From NCBI RefSeq assembly GCF_009765685.1, contig NZ_LMUY01000026.1, positions 1 through 41,805 of the forward strand: a stretch of DNA of 41,805 nt. Direction: 5' to 3'. This document shows, piece by piece, positions 33,499-41,376 of this stretch. The stretch comes from Acidisphaera sp. L21 (lineage in GTDB: Bacteria > Pseudomonadota > Alphaproteobacteria > Acetobacterales > Acetobacteraceae). Position 1 is the first letter of the stretch. Each line of letters opens with the position of its first letter. The notes under the pieces are model-generated. The model ran no database searches. It saw nothing but the letters and a program-made list of their open reading frames with translations, and was not told the origin of the DNA. The translations under genes and the position numbers were made by a program.

Positions 33499-33723
33499 CT
33501 ACAGGCAGTCTGACAGGGGGCGCCAATCTAGCAGGTCGGCCGATACATCTTCTTCATGCAGATCCAGTTTCTGCAACCCGGAGGACCGGGACGAGATTGC
33601 CACGGCCGCTTCGTCCGCAGTTTTCCAACGGCCACGCCTGACGCCTCTAAATTCCACAATCCAATGACCCCGGGATTTCAGGAGCCGCAGGTTGCCGTCG
33701 TGCCTTGGATACTCGAACGGCAT
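33499..33723 (-). CDS. Small conserved-looking hypothetical protein
   Basis: A 74-residue soluble protein with LRLLKSRGHWIVEFRGVRRG, then RWKTADEAAVAISSR and DLLDWRPLSD. Its regular aromatic/charged pattern, and a GGGGAG site four bases before the ATG at 33723, argue that it is a real gene. I recall similar short hypothetical proteins in Rhodospirillales but no function. It lies between the Nudix and CYTH genes on the same strand; the gaps of 127 and 75 bases hold nothing evident. Confidence 0.6.
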   Translation of the reverse strand: MPFEYPRHDGNLRLLKSRGHWIVEFRGVRRGRWKTADEAAVAISSRSSGLQKLDLHEEDVSADLLDWRPLSDCL

Positions 33724-33798
33724 GTCGCTCCCCGTGTTGCTGGACGACGCTAACCTGAATTGGGCACTAGGGGCTGCCCAGGATGCCGCATATTACGC

Positions 33799-34278
33799 CT
33801 ATGACATTGGAAGGGCCGCCTCCTCGACGCAGCGCCGCAGCAAGGTTTCTTTGCGGAAGCGGACGTCATGGGTGATTTCCTCGCCGATCCATTCCGGAAA
33901 CTCAACGCATTGTCTCGGGTCGGCCAATTCGACTTCGGCAAACTCGATCCCAGCCAACACGCCATGATGGATGTCGACCGACCAAGCCAAATCGGCGTAT
34001 ATCACAGTGTGCCGGGTTTTCTGGATCGCCGGCCCGCACAAGGTCTCAATCATCTCCACGGCATCGCTTATGGGAATTTCGTACTCGAATTCCGGCCGCC
34101 GAATACCGTGCCGCGCCCCTTTGACGGTAATCCACGCCTTCTGCAGACGTTGGCGCACGCGGACCTTGCCAGACCTGGATCGCAGCAGCAGGCCGTCGCG
34201 GAAAGTATCGACGGCTATCACAGCGGGCCGCCAGCCTTCATTCAGGAGGAGAAACTTCCTCTCGATCTCATAGCCCAT
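33799..34278 (-). CDS. CYTH-domain protein (inorganic triphosphatase-like)
   Basis: A 159-residue cytoplasmic protein opening with MGYEIERKFLL, which carries the ExExK signature (E4, E6, K8) of the CYTH/triphosphate-tunnel metalloenzyme family. Further family features are LLLRSRSGKVRVRQR, AWITVKGARHG, RPEFEYEIPISDA, KTRHTVIYADLAWSVDIHHG and GIEFAEVELAD. Stand-alone bacterial members of this length usually hydrolyse inorganic triphosphate; a class IV adenylate cyclase role is less likely. It is transcribed leftward, with no operon partner that explains its role. Confidence 0.88.
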   Translation of the reverse strand: MGYEIERKFLLLNEGWRPAVIAVDTFRDGLLLRSRSGKVRVRQRLQKAWITVKGARHGIRRPEFEYEIPISDAVEMIETLCGPAIQKTRHTVIYADLAWSVDIHHGVLAGIEFAEVELADPRQCVEFPEWIGEEITHDVRFRKETLLRRCVEEAALPMS

Positions 34279-34503
34279 CGGGTTTCACCAGAGGTCGCCT
34301 GACCCCGCGTTATCTGCCAGATCCCGACATTTGTATATAGCGGCCAACTTGGCAGGTGCCCGCCTCCATTTGCGGCGGGGCATAGCGCCGCCGGCAATTA
34401 CTTTGAACCCGACGCAGCCCTACTGCGTGTTGCCGTAATGCCTCGAGTGATAAGAATTTCCATCTTCCCTCGGACTTTTTGCCCGGCCGCTTGTCTTTCC
34501 AGG

Positions 34504-34526
34504 GGCTCTACGGGTGGCGTAGAGCC
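34504..34526. repeat. Inverted repeat GGCTCTACG / CGTAGAGCC
   Basis: Perfect nine-base arms (34504-34512, 34518-34526) with a five-base loop, in the 555-base gene-free stretch 34279-34833. It may be a terminator-like hairpin. A second perfect nine-base pair, GGAGAGCAG (34755-34763) and CTGCTCTCC (34799-34807), lies nearer the MFS gene. No convincing gene was found in this gap. Confidence 0.35.
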
Positions 34527-34833
34527 GAGGCCGTCCTCGGCCGGATGCGGGGCAGATCGGCGAAAGCAGTGGGGCCTTAACAGCGCGTGTAAATCGTAGC
34601 CTGGAACAGAGTAGTAGTGGGTCATACCGTCACTCGTTGGAGACGGCGGCGTTCTACTCGGCTTCCGAGACTAACGGTGTAAAGCTCTCGTGACCCTTGG
34701 ATGACCAAAGCGGCAGATAAAGTCCCACGCTATACATTAACTTTCGGCGATGTTGGAGAGCAGGCCTTGACCCAACATTCGATTGCCCGACGAGCGATCT
34801 GCTCTCCTCAAGCGAACCAAGCCTGCTGAAAGG

Positions 34834-36306
34834 CTAACCTAACGTGTCCAGGTTCACTCCTGTCGTCTCGATCCGGCAAAGCCATGTGACAATGGCACCT
34901 AGGAGTGAGGTCGCAATCAGGCTGTACAGCAGCCAGCGCGTGCCGATCGCCACCAGCAGGACCGGGAATAGGAACGCTGTCGCCACCGCGCCAATTTTTG
35001 CGAACGCCGCCGCGAACCCGGCACCGCTTCCCCGGATGGCGGTCGGAAACACCTCCCCAGCCAGCAGGTAAGTTTGCGCATTCGGGCCTATGTTTGTCAT
35101 GAAATTGAACAGCATGAAGCCAGCGAAGATCAGGAAGATCTTGAGGTCGGGGAAATCTGTCGACAGCGAAGCAAGTAGCAGCCCAACAGCGCATCCCAGA
35201 AAACCACCAATCTGCAGACGGATCCTTCCTAGGCGATCAGCGAGAACGACAGCAAAGGCAATGCCGACAATGAGCAGCACAGTGACCAGCGCTGCCCCTT
35301 TCGTCGCCAAGATATCGTTGGCGATGAGATCGCTGACGCTGCGCACGTGGTCGGCAGTACTGCCCAAGGCCGAGGCCAGAATCGTCGGTGTGAAGATGCC
35401 TATTCCATACGTGCTCAAGTCTTGCAGGAACCAAGGCACTGATGCGAGGATCGTGGCGCGAATATAGCGCGGTCGGAACAGTGCGATGAATGAGCCGCCA
35501 CCATGACCTTGCGCTGCGGCGAGCACATCCTGTTCCGAGAAGGTCACCACCCCTGGATAGCTCGGCGTCCGCACCAGCAGCCGGCCAGCAGCGACCTCGG
35601 CCTCTTTCAGACGCCCGCGCGCATACAGCCAATTGGCACTTTCCGTGATGAAGAACCGATAGACTGTCACGACGAGCGCAGGCAGCAGCGCTGTCGCAAA
35701 CATCCACCTCCATGCGGTCAGGTCTGGTACAAGCACCAAGACTGCGTAGCCGACAAGCGTCCCCACCAAGGCGCCGCACGCCTGTAGTGCGAAGGCGCCC
35801 AAAACGAGCTTGCCGCGGCTGAGGCTGGGAATGCTCTCCGAGATTATCATGTGAGCCGTTGGATAATCGCAGCCGAGCGCCATCCCAAGGCCGAACAGGC
35901 AGATCACCAGCGAGGTGACGTTCTGGCAGACCACCAACAGGGCGAGAAATGCGCAGAAGATGATCATCTCGGCGATGAACATCGATTTACGCCCAAACCG
36001 GTCGGATAATCCACCGAGCGCCACCGCGCCGACGAGGATGCCAAAAAGCGTCGCCGAACTGACAAAGCCACCTTCGCCCGGTGTGATCTGGAAATCACGC
36101 GAAATCAGCGGTAGTGCCACGCCAGTCATGAACACCACGAAGCCTTCGAAGAACTTTCCCGCGGCCGCCAGTGTCCAGATGCGCCACTGCATTGACGTCA
36201 TCGGAGTCGATGGCAGCGGCGTTCCATCCGGCCAGATTGGCCGTTCGTCGATGTAATCTTGCGGTGTGCGACCGCGCGTCAACGCTTGAACGGCTTCGTC
36301 AGACAT
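34834..36306 (-). CDS. MFS permease, phosphate:H+ symporter-like
   Basis: A 490-residue inner-membrane protein with 12 predicted helices and a roughly 45-residue cytoplasmic N-terminus. GGLSDRFGRKSMFIAEM is the MFS loop 2-3 signature, and LGMALGCDYPTAHMIISE resembles the GGDYPLSATIxSE motif of phosphate:H+ symporters (Pho84-like). The start at 36306 is supported by AGGAG six bases upstream. It lies 41 bases downstream of the pstS-like gene on the same strand and is probably cotranscribed. The pairing suggests phosphate or phosphate-ester import, but substrate assignment by motif is tentative; other organic-anion or sugar symporters share this fold. Confidence 0.85.
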   Translation of the reverse strand: MSDEAVQALTRGRTPQDYIDERPIWPDGTPLPSTPMTSMQWRIWTLAAAGKFFEGFVVFMTGVALPLISRDFQITPGEGGFVSSATLFGILVGAVALGGLSDRFGRKSMFIAEMIIFCAFLALLVVCQNVTSLVICLFGLGMALGCDYPTAHMIISESIPSLSRGKLVLGAFALQACGALVGTLVGYAVLVLVPDLTAWRWMFATALLPALVVTVYRFFITESANWLYARGRLKEAEVAAGRLLVRTPSYPGVVTFSEQDVLAAAQGHGGGSFIALFRPRYIRATILASVPWFLQDLSTYGIGIFTPTILASALGSTADHVRSVSDLIANDILATKGAALVTVLLIVGIAFAVVLADRLGRIRLQIGGFLGCAVGLLLASLSTDFPDLKIFLIFAGFMLFNFMTNIGPNAQTYLLAGEVFPTAIRGSGAGFAAAFAKIGAVATAFLFPVLLVAIGTRWLLYSLIATSLLGAIVTWLCRIETTGVNLDTLG

Positions 36307-36347
36307 ATCCTACTCCTATGACTTCGGCGTTGTTCCCGTTGCCGCTG

Positions 36348-37433
36348 CTAATGGATGGCGGCGATCTGCGACTCGCTCAGCGCGCGGATGCTTGTCGGCA
36401 AGCTGATGAAATGCAGTGGCGCTAGGAAGCTGGCGGTGCTGCCGCCGGCTGTGTTGACACACCAAAGCAGCAGATCGCGTAGCGCCGCCGCCGTTTCCGC
36501 ATTTGGTTGTTTGGCAGAGACGACCGCGTATTCGTAGTTGATCAGCGGGTAGGATCGGGCGCCCTGCGCGAATACCAGGGTTAGACGCTCATCCGGAGGT
36601 GTTCGCGGGGTCAGCAGGGCAGCGGCGTTCGTGACGCTTTCGTCCGTTGGCAGCACGAACTGGCCATCTGCGTTCTGCAGCGGCGCGATCTGTAGCCCGG
36701 CCTTGGCTGCGTCGGCCTGGAAGCTCCCGCCAAGATAGCCAACCGAATAAGGGGTAGCCGCTAGCAGCTTGACCATACCGTCATTGCCAGTCGCTGTTTT
36801 CATCTCCGGAACGGAGGGCCAGTCGACAGCAGTGCCATAATTGATGCCGTCTTCCCAAGACGGCGTCGAGAAAGACAGGAATTGCGTGAAGACGAACGTG
36901 TCGCCGGAGGCGTCCTGACGACGAATAGGCACGATGGATTTGTGGGGGAGGGACACGCCGGGATTCAGCGCAGCAATCGTAGGATCGTCCCAATCATGAA
37001 TATGACCGGAATAGATACCTGCAAGGACTGGCCCGCTCAGCCTCACAGCCTTCTCGTGCAGGTCCGGCAAATTCATGTCGATGGTCTGCGCCGAGATGAC
37101 AAGGGGAATATTGAGAATGAAGGGGTGATCGTGCTTCTGCTGGTCACTCATATACGCGTCTGATGTGCCCAGATTGATCTTGTTCCCAATCGCATCATCA
37201 ATGCCTTCGCCCGATCCAGTGGATCCAAGGGTCAAATGCAAGTCGGGTGCAACATTCGTGTAGCTGCTCGCCCAAGCCTGGAACAGCGGATATATCAGCG
37301 TGGATCCTGTCTCGGTCAACGTAAGGGATGCTGATCGGGCCGGAAGGGCTACAACTAGAGGCACTGCCGAGATGGCAGCTAGCACCGCAACGTGCTTGCC
37401 CCTCAGAGCCCATCTCTGTCTACGCTGCACCAT
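36348..37433 (-). CDS. pstS: PstS-family phosphate-binding protein
   Basis: A 361-residue exported protein with a Sec signal (RGKHVAVLAAISAVPLVVAL, cleavage plausible after PARSA near residue 34). The mature part has the PstS ligand motifs: TETGSTLIYPLFQAW, LGSTGSGEGI, GTSDAYMS, IRRQDASGDTFVFTQFLS and YSVGYLGG. Periplasmic PstS normally delivers phosphate to PstCAB, but no pstC, pstA or pstB is here; instead an MFS permease follows 41 bases downstream. GGGAG lies about nine bases before the ATG at 37433. No convincing Pho box was found upstream. Confidence 0.9.
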   Translation of the reverse strand: MVQRRQRWALRGKHVAVLAAISAVPLVVALPARSASLTLTETGSTLIYPLFQAWASSYTNVAPDLHLTLGSTGSGEGIDDAIGNKINLGTSDAYMSDQQKHDHPFILNIPLVISAQTIDMNLPDLHEKAVRLSGPVLAGIYSGHIHDWDDPTIAALNPGVSLPHKSIVPIRRQDASGDTFVFTQFLSFSTPSWEDGINYGTAVDWPSVPEMKTATGNDGMVKLLAATPYSVGYLGGSFQADAAKAGLQIAPLQNADGQFVLPTDESVTNAAALLTPRTPPDERLTLVFAQGARSYPLINYEYAVVSAKQPNAETAAALRDLLLWCVNTAGGSTASFLAPLHFISLPTSIRALSESQIAAIH

Positions 37434-38055
37434 CTGGAGGCTCCCTCATGACCATCGCAGGCTAGCAGCACCCAATATCAACAAGTGGCCGACGCGATGT
37501 ATCTTTCGTGACATTTCCCTTCACGTCAGTTGCGACACACATCATTGCTCCGATCGCGGAGATCTGCATTTAAGGGCCGTGGTTTCGGCGTTCAGCCCCA
37601 AGGGGCCTGCGGCAATTGGACATGATCACCATGGCTCGTTTGTAACGTCGCTGCTAAGGCCGAGGTAAATGTTAAGCCAGTTTCGCCAGTCACGATTTCG
37701 GAGATCCAGAGCTGTCATCGCTCGTCGGTGGGTCGATATGCGCGGGCTTGGCCAATCGCCCTTGTCGTAGTCCCGGCAGTATGCTGGCAAGAAGCGCGGC
37801 AATCTGCGGCGTTCAATGCGATGCAGAGACCCTGGGTCGTGTTGGTAACGACGCGACATCGGCTGAACTCGCCCCACTCACCGCGGATCGGCTGCCGACG
37901 CTACACGTGCCGGCGGACGCCGGCTAACGATGACCAGCCGTGTGCAATTACCTGGCAAAGTGGCAGACGGGGTGGCTGCACCTTTGCAGCCAAGTGTCAC
38001 CCCGCCGTCCGCCATCCTAACCAGATGTAGGCCTCGTGCTTCTCGAATTACCTCG
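37434..38055. other. Gene-poor stretch, probably decayed
   Basis: About 620 bases between pstS and the recombinase remnants with only short overlapping frames on both strands. The longest minus frame (37626-37877, 83 residues, with DWRNWLNIYLGL near its end) resembles nothing I know. The upstream side presumably carries the pstS promoter. No insertion-sequence ends were recognised. Confidence 0.4.
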
Positions 38056-38145
38056 GCCCATCGGACCGCTGGCCTGATAGTCGGCATCAAAGGGTTCCGC
38101 ATCCACGATTGGCGGCACCATTGGGCCATGCGGTTATTGAAGTGG
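38056..38145 (+). pseudogene. Tyrosine recombinase (integrase) remnant, plus strand
   Basis: The frame reads SAHRTAGLIVGIKGF followed by RIHDWRHHWAMRLLK at 38098-38142. HDWRHHWA matches the HxxRH box II of phage-type tyrosine recombinases found in alphaproteobacterial islands. The N-terminal part and the catalytic Tyr are not recoverable in this frame. It lies 300 bases from the 3' end of the tRNA-Gly gene, the usual site of integrase genes. Confidence 0.45.
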
Positions 38146-38149
38146 GCTG

Positions 38150-38420
38150 TAATCGTAAGGTGCGGCAGTGCGTGTCATCATGGCGTCGAGGTCGGATTGC
38201 TTGGACACCGCGTAGCACTCGACCATCAGCGACGCCGACGGCATCCGAATGACGGGGCCAGGGCCAACTTCAAGCCATGGAAAATTTGCATAGCAGTCTG
38301 TCTTGCCCAGCCATCGGCGCAAACGACGACATGAAGACCTCGGCAATCTGGTGGCCAGCGCATGGCCGAGGTCCCGCCCCACGCGAGAAAAGGCAGCCTT
38401 GCGGCAGCCTTGCCATAACG
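38150..38420 (-). pseudogene. Possible second recombinase remnant, minus strand
   Basis: In one minus frame GRDLGHALATRLPRSS, then LRRWLGKTD and further on SLMVECYAVSKQSDLDAM, recall the HDLRHxxATxL, LLGHxD and MVxRYAxVS blocks of tyrosine recombinases, with key residues changed (Arg to Gly, His to Lys). It may be heavily decayed or coincidental. The frame runs into the tRNA gene, so it cannot be an intact gene. Confidence 0.25.
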
Positions 38421-38442
38421 CACTGGAATTACTGAGGTAAAC

Positions 38443-38517
38443 TGGAGCGGGCGAAGGGATTCGAACCCTCGACCCCAACCTTGGCAAGGTTGTGCTCTAC
38501 CCCTGAGCTACGCCCGC
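38443..38517 (-). tRNA. tRNA-Gly(GCC)
   Basis: A 75-base tRNA including an encoded CCA. The acceptor stem is GCGGGCG/CGCCCGC, the D-arm GCTC...GAGC, the anticodon stem CAACC/GGTTG with loop TTGCCAA (anticodon GCC), and the T-loop TTCGAAT with stem GAGGG/CCCTT. The discriminator is T, followed by CCA at 38445-38443. No other tRNA is nearby. The 3' end faces the recombinase remnants, consistent with a former integration site. Confidence 0.97.
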
Positions 38518-38698
38518 GCTCCGCGGCAGCGTCTAAGCGGGTTTGCAGGGGATTGCAAGCGTGCGAAATGAGGAACGGTCATGTTAGGGGCTAGCCAGAG
38601 TTCTTCGCGCAGCATGCAGGCGCCTGCTTGCGGCCGCTCTGGGCAACTACATTTAACACAGGCGCAGCGGGGCACGCGCGCAGAGGGGTAGTCAGACG

Positions 38699-39631
38699 AT
38701 GGATACGATCATCGGGCAGCAGCCCGGCAAGGGTGGGGCGGCGGCCTATATCGTCGATGCCGATCAGACCAGCTTCGTCCGGGAAGTTATCGAAGCATCG
38801 CGCACCATACCTGTGCTGGTGGATTTCTGGGCCACCTGGTGCGGCCCGTGTAAGCAACTCACCCCGACGTTGGAGAAGGTCGTCACGGCGGCAGGTGGCC
38901 GGGTGAAGCTGGTGAAGGTCGATGTCGACAAGAGCCGGGCGCTCGTCGAACAGCTATCCCGCATGGGGCTGCCGATGCAGTCCATCCCAACCGTGGCGGC
39001 ATTCTGGCAGGGGCAGATCGCGGACATCTTCCAGGGCGCCCAGCCGGAGAGCGAGGTCAAGCGCTTCGTCGAGCAGTTGCTGAAGCTGGCCGGCGGGGCC
39101 ATGCCAGCGGCGGAGATGCTGGCCGAGGCGAAGACCGCCCTGGACGAGGACCGGCTGGAGGAGGCTGCGGAACTGTTCAGCGCCGTGCTGGCGGAGGAGC
39201 CTGAGAATCCGGAGGCGTGGGGCGGCCTAGTGCGCACTCTGCTGGCCCTGGGCCAGCCGGAGCAGGCAGCTGAGACGCTGGCCCAGGTGCCGGCGAAGAT
39301 TGCCGAGCATGCTGCCGTCAGTGGCGCCCGCAGCGCCCTGGTGCTGGCGGAGGAGGGTGCCAATGCCGCTGGCGAACTGGCTACGCTCGAAAAACAGGTC
39401 GCCGCGGACCCAGCTAATCACGAGGCGCGCTACGAATTGGCGACGGCGCTGAACGCGGTCGGCAAGCGCGCCGAGGCGGCGGCCGCCCTGCTGGAGATCA
39501 TTCGCCAGGACCGCACCTGGAACGAGAGTGCCGCCCGGTTGCAACTGCTGAAGTTTTTCGAGGCATGGGGCAACGCCGAACCGGCGACCGTCACGTCGCG
39601 GCGGAAACTCTCGGCATTGTTGTTTAGCTGA
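38699..39631 (+). CDS. cnoX: CnoX/YbbN-like thioredoxin with TPR domain
   Basis: A 310-residue cytoplasmic chaperedoxin. An N-terminal thioredoxin fold (about 20-130) carries VDFWATWCGPCKQL with active-site C48 and C51 and the cis-proline loop QSIPTVAAFWQG. Residues about 140-290 are Ala/Glu-rich TPR-like helices. E. coli CnoX (YbbN) protects substrates from over-oxidation and hands them to GroEL; its thioredoxin site is SxxC, while alphaproteobacterial relatives such as this one keep CxxC. It is the first gene of a tight block; the next gene starts two bases after its stop. The 181-base gap 38518-38698 presumably holds promoters for this block and for the tRNA gene. Confidence 0.9.
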   Translation: MDTIIGQQPGKGGAAAYIVDADQTSFVREVIEASRTIPVLVDFWATWCGPCKQLTPTLEKVVTAAGGRVKLVKVDVDKSRALVEQLSRMGLPMQSIPTVAAFWQGQIADIFQGAQPESEVKRFVEQLLKLAGGAMPAAEMLAEAKTALDEDRLEEAAELFSAVLAEEPENPEAWGGLVRTLLALGQPEQAAETLAQVPAKIAEHAAVSGARSALVLAEEGANAAGELATLEKQVAADPANHEARYELATALNAVGKRAEAAAALLEIIRQDRTWNESAARLQLLKFFEAWGNAEPATVTSRRKLSALLFS

Positions 39632-39633
39632 CA

Positions 39634-40299
39634 ATGGAGGGGGCGCAGCCAACGCTGTATGAGCTACCGACCGAGTTCCCGGTCTTCCCGCTCACCGGTG
39701 CGCTGTTGCTGCCCCATGGGAAGCTGCCGTTGAACATTTTTGAGCCGCGATACAAGGCGATGGTGGAAGATGCGCTGGCCGACCAGCGCGTGTTCGGGAT
39801 GATCCAGGCAGACGAAGCCCAGCCCGGCGGCGAGTCGGGGCCCGGCCTATTCGGCGTCGGTTGCCTTGGCCGGCTCTCGTCGTTCAGCGAGACCGACGAT
39901 GGCCGGTATCTGATCGCGCTCACTGGGATGATCCGGTTCGATGTTCGATCCGAACTGGTCGGGCGCCGAGGCTATCGCCGGGTATCGGCGGATTTCAGCC
40001 GGTTCGTGGTAGATTTGGATCCGCCAGGAGCAGGGTTGCCCCAGCGGGGGGTTCTGCTGGCGGCACTGCGGGGGTATTTCGCCAGCAACGGGTTCGATGC
40101 GAACTGGCAGGCGATCGAGGGCATGGACGATGACGATCTGGTCGTCACGCTGTGCATGGTCTGCCCGTTCGGCCCGATGGAGAAGCAGGCCTTGCTGGAG
40201 GCGGCAGACCCGGCGGCCCGGGCGGACACATTGGTCGCCCTATTGCAGATGGGCGCCCATGGCCGTGAGGGCGATGCCGGTGGCCGTAAGCTGAGTTGA
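39634..40299 (+). CDS. Lon substrate-binding-domain protein
   Basis: A 221-residue protein consisting of only the N-terminal (substrate-binding) domain of Lon protease: LPTEFPVFPLTGALLLPHGK, LPLNIFEPRYKAMVEDAL, GLFGVGCLGRLSSFSETDDG, RYLIALTGMIRFDV and the helical C-terminal part (FGPMEKQALLEAADPAARAD). It has no AAA+ or protease domain, as expected for this alphaproteobacterial family. The role is unknown; the family commonly follows a thioredoxin gene. It starts two bases after the cnoX stop. Confidence 0.92.
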   Translation: MEGAQPTLYELPTEFPVFPLTGALLLPHGKLPLNIFEPRYKAMVEDALADQRVFGMIQADEAQPGGESGPGLFGVGCLGRLSSFSETDDGRYLIALTGMIRFDVRSELVGRRGYRRVSADFSRFVVDLDPPGAGLPQRGVLLAALRGYFASNGFDANWQAIEGMDDDDLVVTLCMVCPFGPMEKQALLEAADPAARADTLVALLQMGAHGREGDAGGRKLS

Positions 40300-40317
40300 T
40301 CGTCCGGAGGACACGCC

Positions 40318-40512
40318 TTGTCTGATGCCGCGCCCACGACCACCGAAGTCGACCCGAAGCTGCTGGAGATCCTTGTCTGCCCGATCACGAAGGGGCCATT
40401 GATCTATGACCGCGCGGCGGGCGAGCTGATCAGCCGATCCGCTGGCGTGGCCTACCCGGTGCGCGATGGCATCCCGATTATGCTGCCCGACGAAGCGCGG
40501 CAGCTGGAATGA
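40318..40512 (+). CDS. Trm112-family protein
   Basis: A 64-residue protein with the Trm112/YcaR signature: [36 protein letters not shown]. Bacterial members lack the full zinc-binding set of the eukaryotic methyltransferase activator Trm112; only one Cys is seen here. The start is TTG at 40318, supported by GGAGG seven bases upstream. The stop overlaps the DUF971 start (ATGA), so the two are probably translationally coupled. Confidence 0.93.
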   Translation: MSDAAPTTTEVDPKLLEILVCPITKGPLIYDRAAGELISRSAGVAYPVRDGIPIMLPDEARQLE

Positions 40513-40910
40513 CGGCGGCGCCCATCGAAATTCGTGTTCGTCGCGCATCGCGGCGGCTGGAGGTGGATTTCGAGGGCGGCGTGCAATTCAGCTACCCGGC
40601 GGAATACCTGCGGGTGGAAAGCCCGAGCGCGGAGGTCCAGGGCCATGCTCCGGCCGACCGGGTGACGGTGCCGGGCAAGCAGAATGTGGGCATCGCATCG
40701 TTGGACCCGATTGGCCACTACGCCATTCGCATCCATTTCGACGACGGGCACGACACCGGTATCTACACCTGGGAGTATTTGATGCAGCTCGGCCAGGAGC
40801 ACGACACGCGCTGGGAGGCTTATCTGGCCGCGCTGGCAGTGAAGGGGCTCAGCCGCGAGCCCCAGCTTGGGAAGCCCCAGCTTGCACCGGGCCGATCTGG
40901 ACGGCGCTAA
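40509..40910 (+). CDS. DUF971 domain protein
   Basis: A 133-residue protein with the DUF971 (gamma-butyrobetaine-hydroxylase-like N-terminal) fold: [63 protein letters not shown]971 proteins are often linked to iron-sulfur or BolA/Mrp-type functions; that is family knowledge, not visible here. The last 62 bases overlap the convergent L,D-transpeptidase gene, and the C-terminal tail there is built on a 15-base tandem repeat. Confidence 0.92.
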   Translation: MTAAPIEIRVRRASRRLEVDFEGGVQFSYPAEYLRVESPSAEVQGHAPADRVTVPGKQNVGIASLDPIGHYAIRIHFDDGHDTGIYTWEYLMQLGQEHDTRWEAYLAALAVKGLSREPQLGKPQLAPGRSGRR

Positions 40911-41376
40911 GCCCGGCGGCTAGTACCTCGCGTAGGTCGCGAAGGGCAAGTGCGACGCAGCCCTCGGTCGGCGCGTAGTCTGGGCGGGCGATGTGCAGGA
41001 AGATGGCGGAGCCGTTGTTGCGCTGCACCGGGTCGTCGTTCCAGCCGAGTATGCCGACGATGTCGTACAGGCCGTCATCGCGCCACAACTCCTCGTACCG
41101 CGCCGAATGGGGCAGCCGAACGGGGCGGTTATAGGCGCGGTCGGTCGGGTCATCGCACCAGCCATCGTTGCGGCCGATCGGCTCGACGGGGGCAGCGGTT
41201 TCGGGCGCTGGGCCACGATCGGCCCGGTAGAGCACCCGTCGCAGCGGCAGCAGGCCGATCGGGCTGGCGCTATCGCCCTCCTGTTTGTGCAGGCGCATGC
41301 CCGCCGCACCCAGGCAGCAGCGCCATTGCTGCGGCCCGATGCGGAGGAACCCGTCGCCCAGCACCACGGCCTGCAT
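40849..41376 (-). CDS. YkuD-type L,D-transpeptidase
   Basis: A 175-residue L,D-transpeptidase catalytic-domain protein: GSAIFLHIARPDYAPTEGCV contains the His (H128) and catalytic Cys (C140, motif EGCVAL). Earlier conserved parts are MRLHKQEGDSASPIGLLPLR and RAYNRPVRLPH. Such enzymes make or use meso-DAP 3-3 cross-links or attach proteins in the periplasm, yet no signal peptide or anchor is visible in this short N-terminus (MQAVVLGDGFLRIG), which is typical of this alphaproteobacterial subgroup. The ATG at 41376 overlaps the upstream stop (TGATG). The 3' end overlaps DUF971 by 62 bases. Confidence 0.88.
   Translation of the reverse strand: MQAVVLGDGFLRIGPQQWRCCLGAAGMRLHKQEGDSASPIGLLPLRRVLYRADRGPAPETAAPVEPIGRNDGWCDDPTDRAYNRPVRLPHSARYEELWRDDGLYDIVGILGWNDDPVQRNNGSAIFLHIARPDYAPTEGCVALALRDLREVLAAGLSAVQIGPVQAGASQAGARG
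40858..40884. repeat. Tandem 15-bp-period repeat in overlapping gene ends
   Basis: AGCCCCAGCTTG occurs at 40858-40869 and again at 40873-40884. It encodes PQLGKPQLA in the DUF971 tail and QAGASQAG in the L,D-transpeptidase tail. It looks like a recent slip duplication that extended both proteins. Confidence 0.5.

Noticed and set aside
34398-34625. 75-residue minus frame in the 34.3-34.8 kb gap
   Set aside because: Covers hairpin sequence, has unnatural composition, and no ribosome site or family resemblance.
34820-34835. AGCCT / AGGCT hairpin at the end of the MFS gene
   Set aside because: Only five base pairs, no T-run, and it overlaps the stop codon.
37460-37570. Possible Pho box upstream of pstS
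   Set aside because: TGTC/TGAC-like half-sites are present on the minus strand, but spacing and sequence do not fit two CTGTCAT units with an 11-base period.
38134-38487. 117-residue minus frame starting inside the tRNA gene
   Set aside because: Its start (SRVRIPSPAPVY) is the usual false translation of a tRNA gene; only the distal part was considered, as a possible recombinase remnant.
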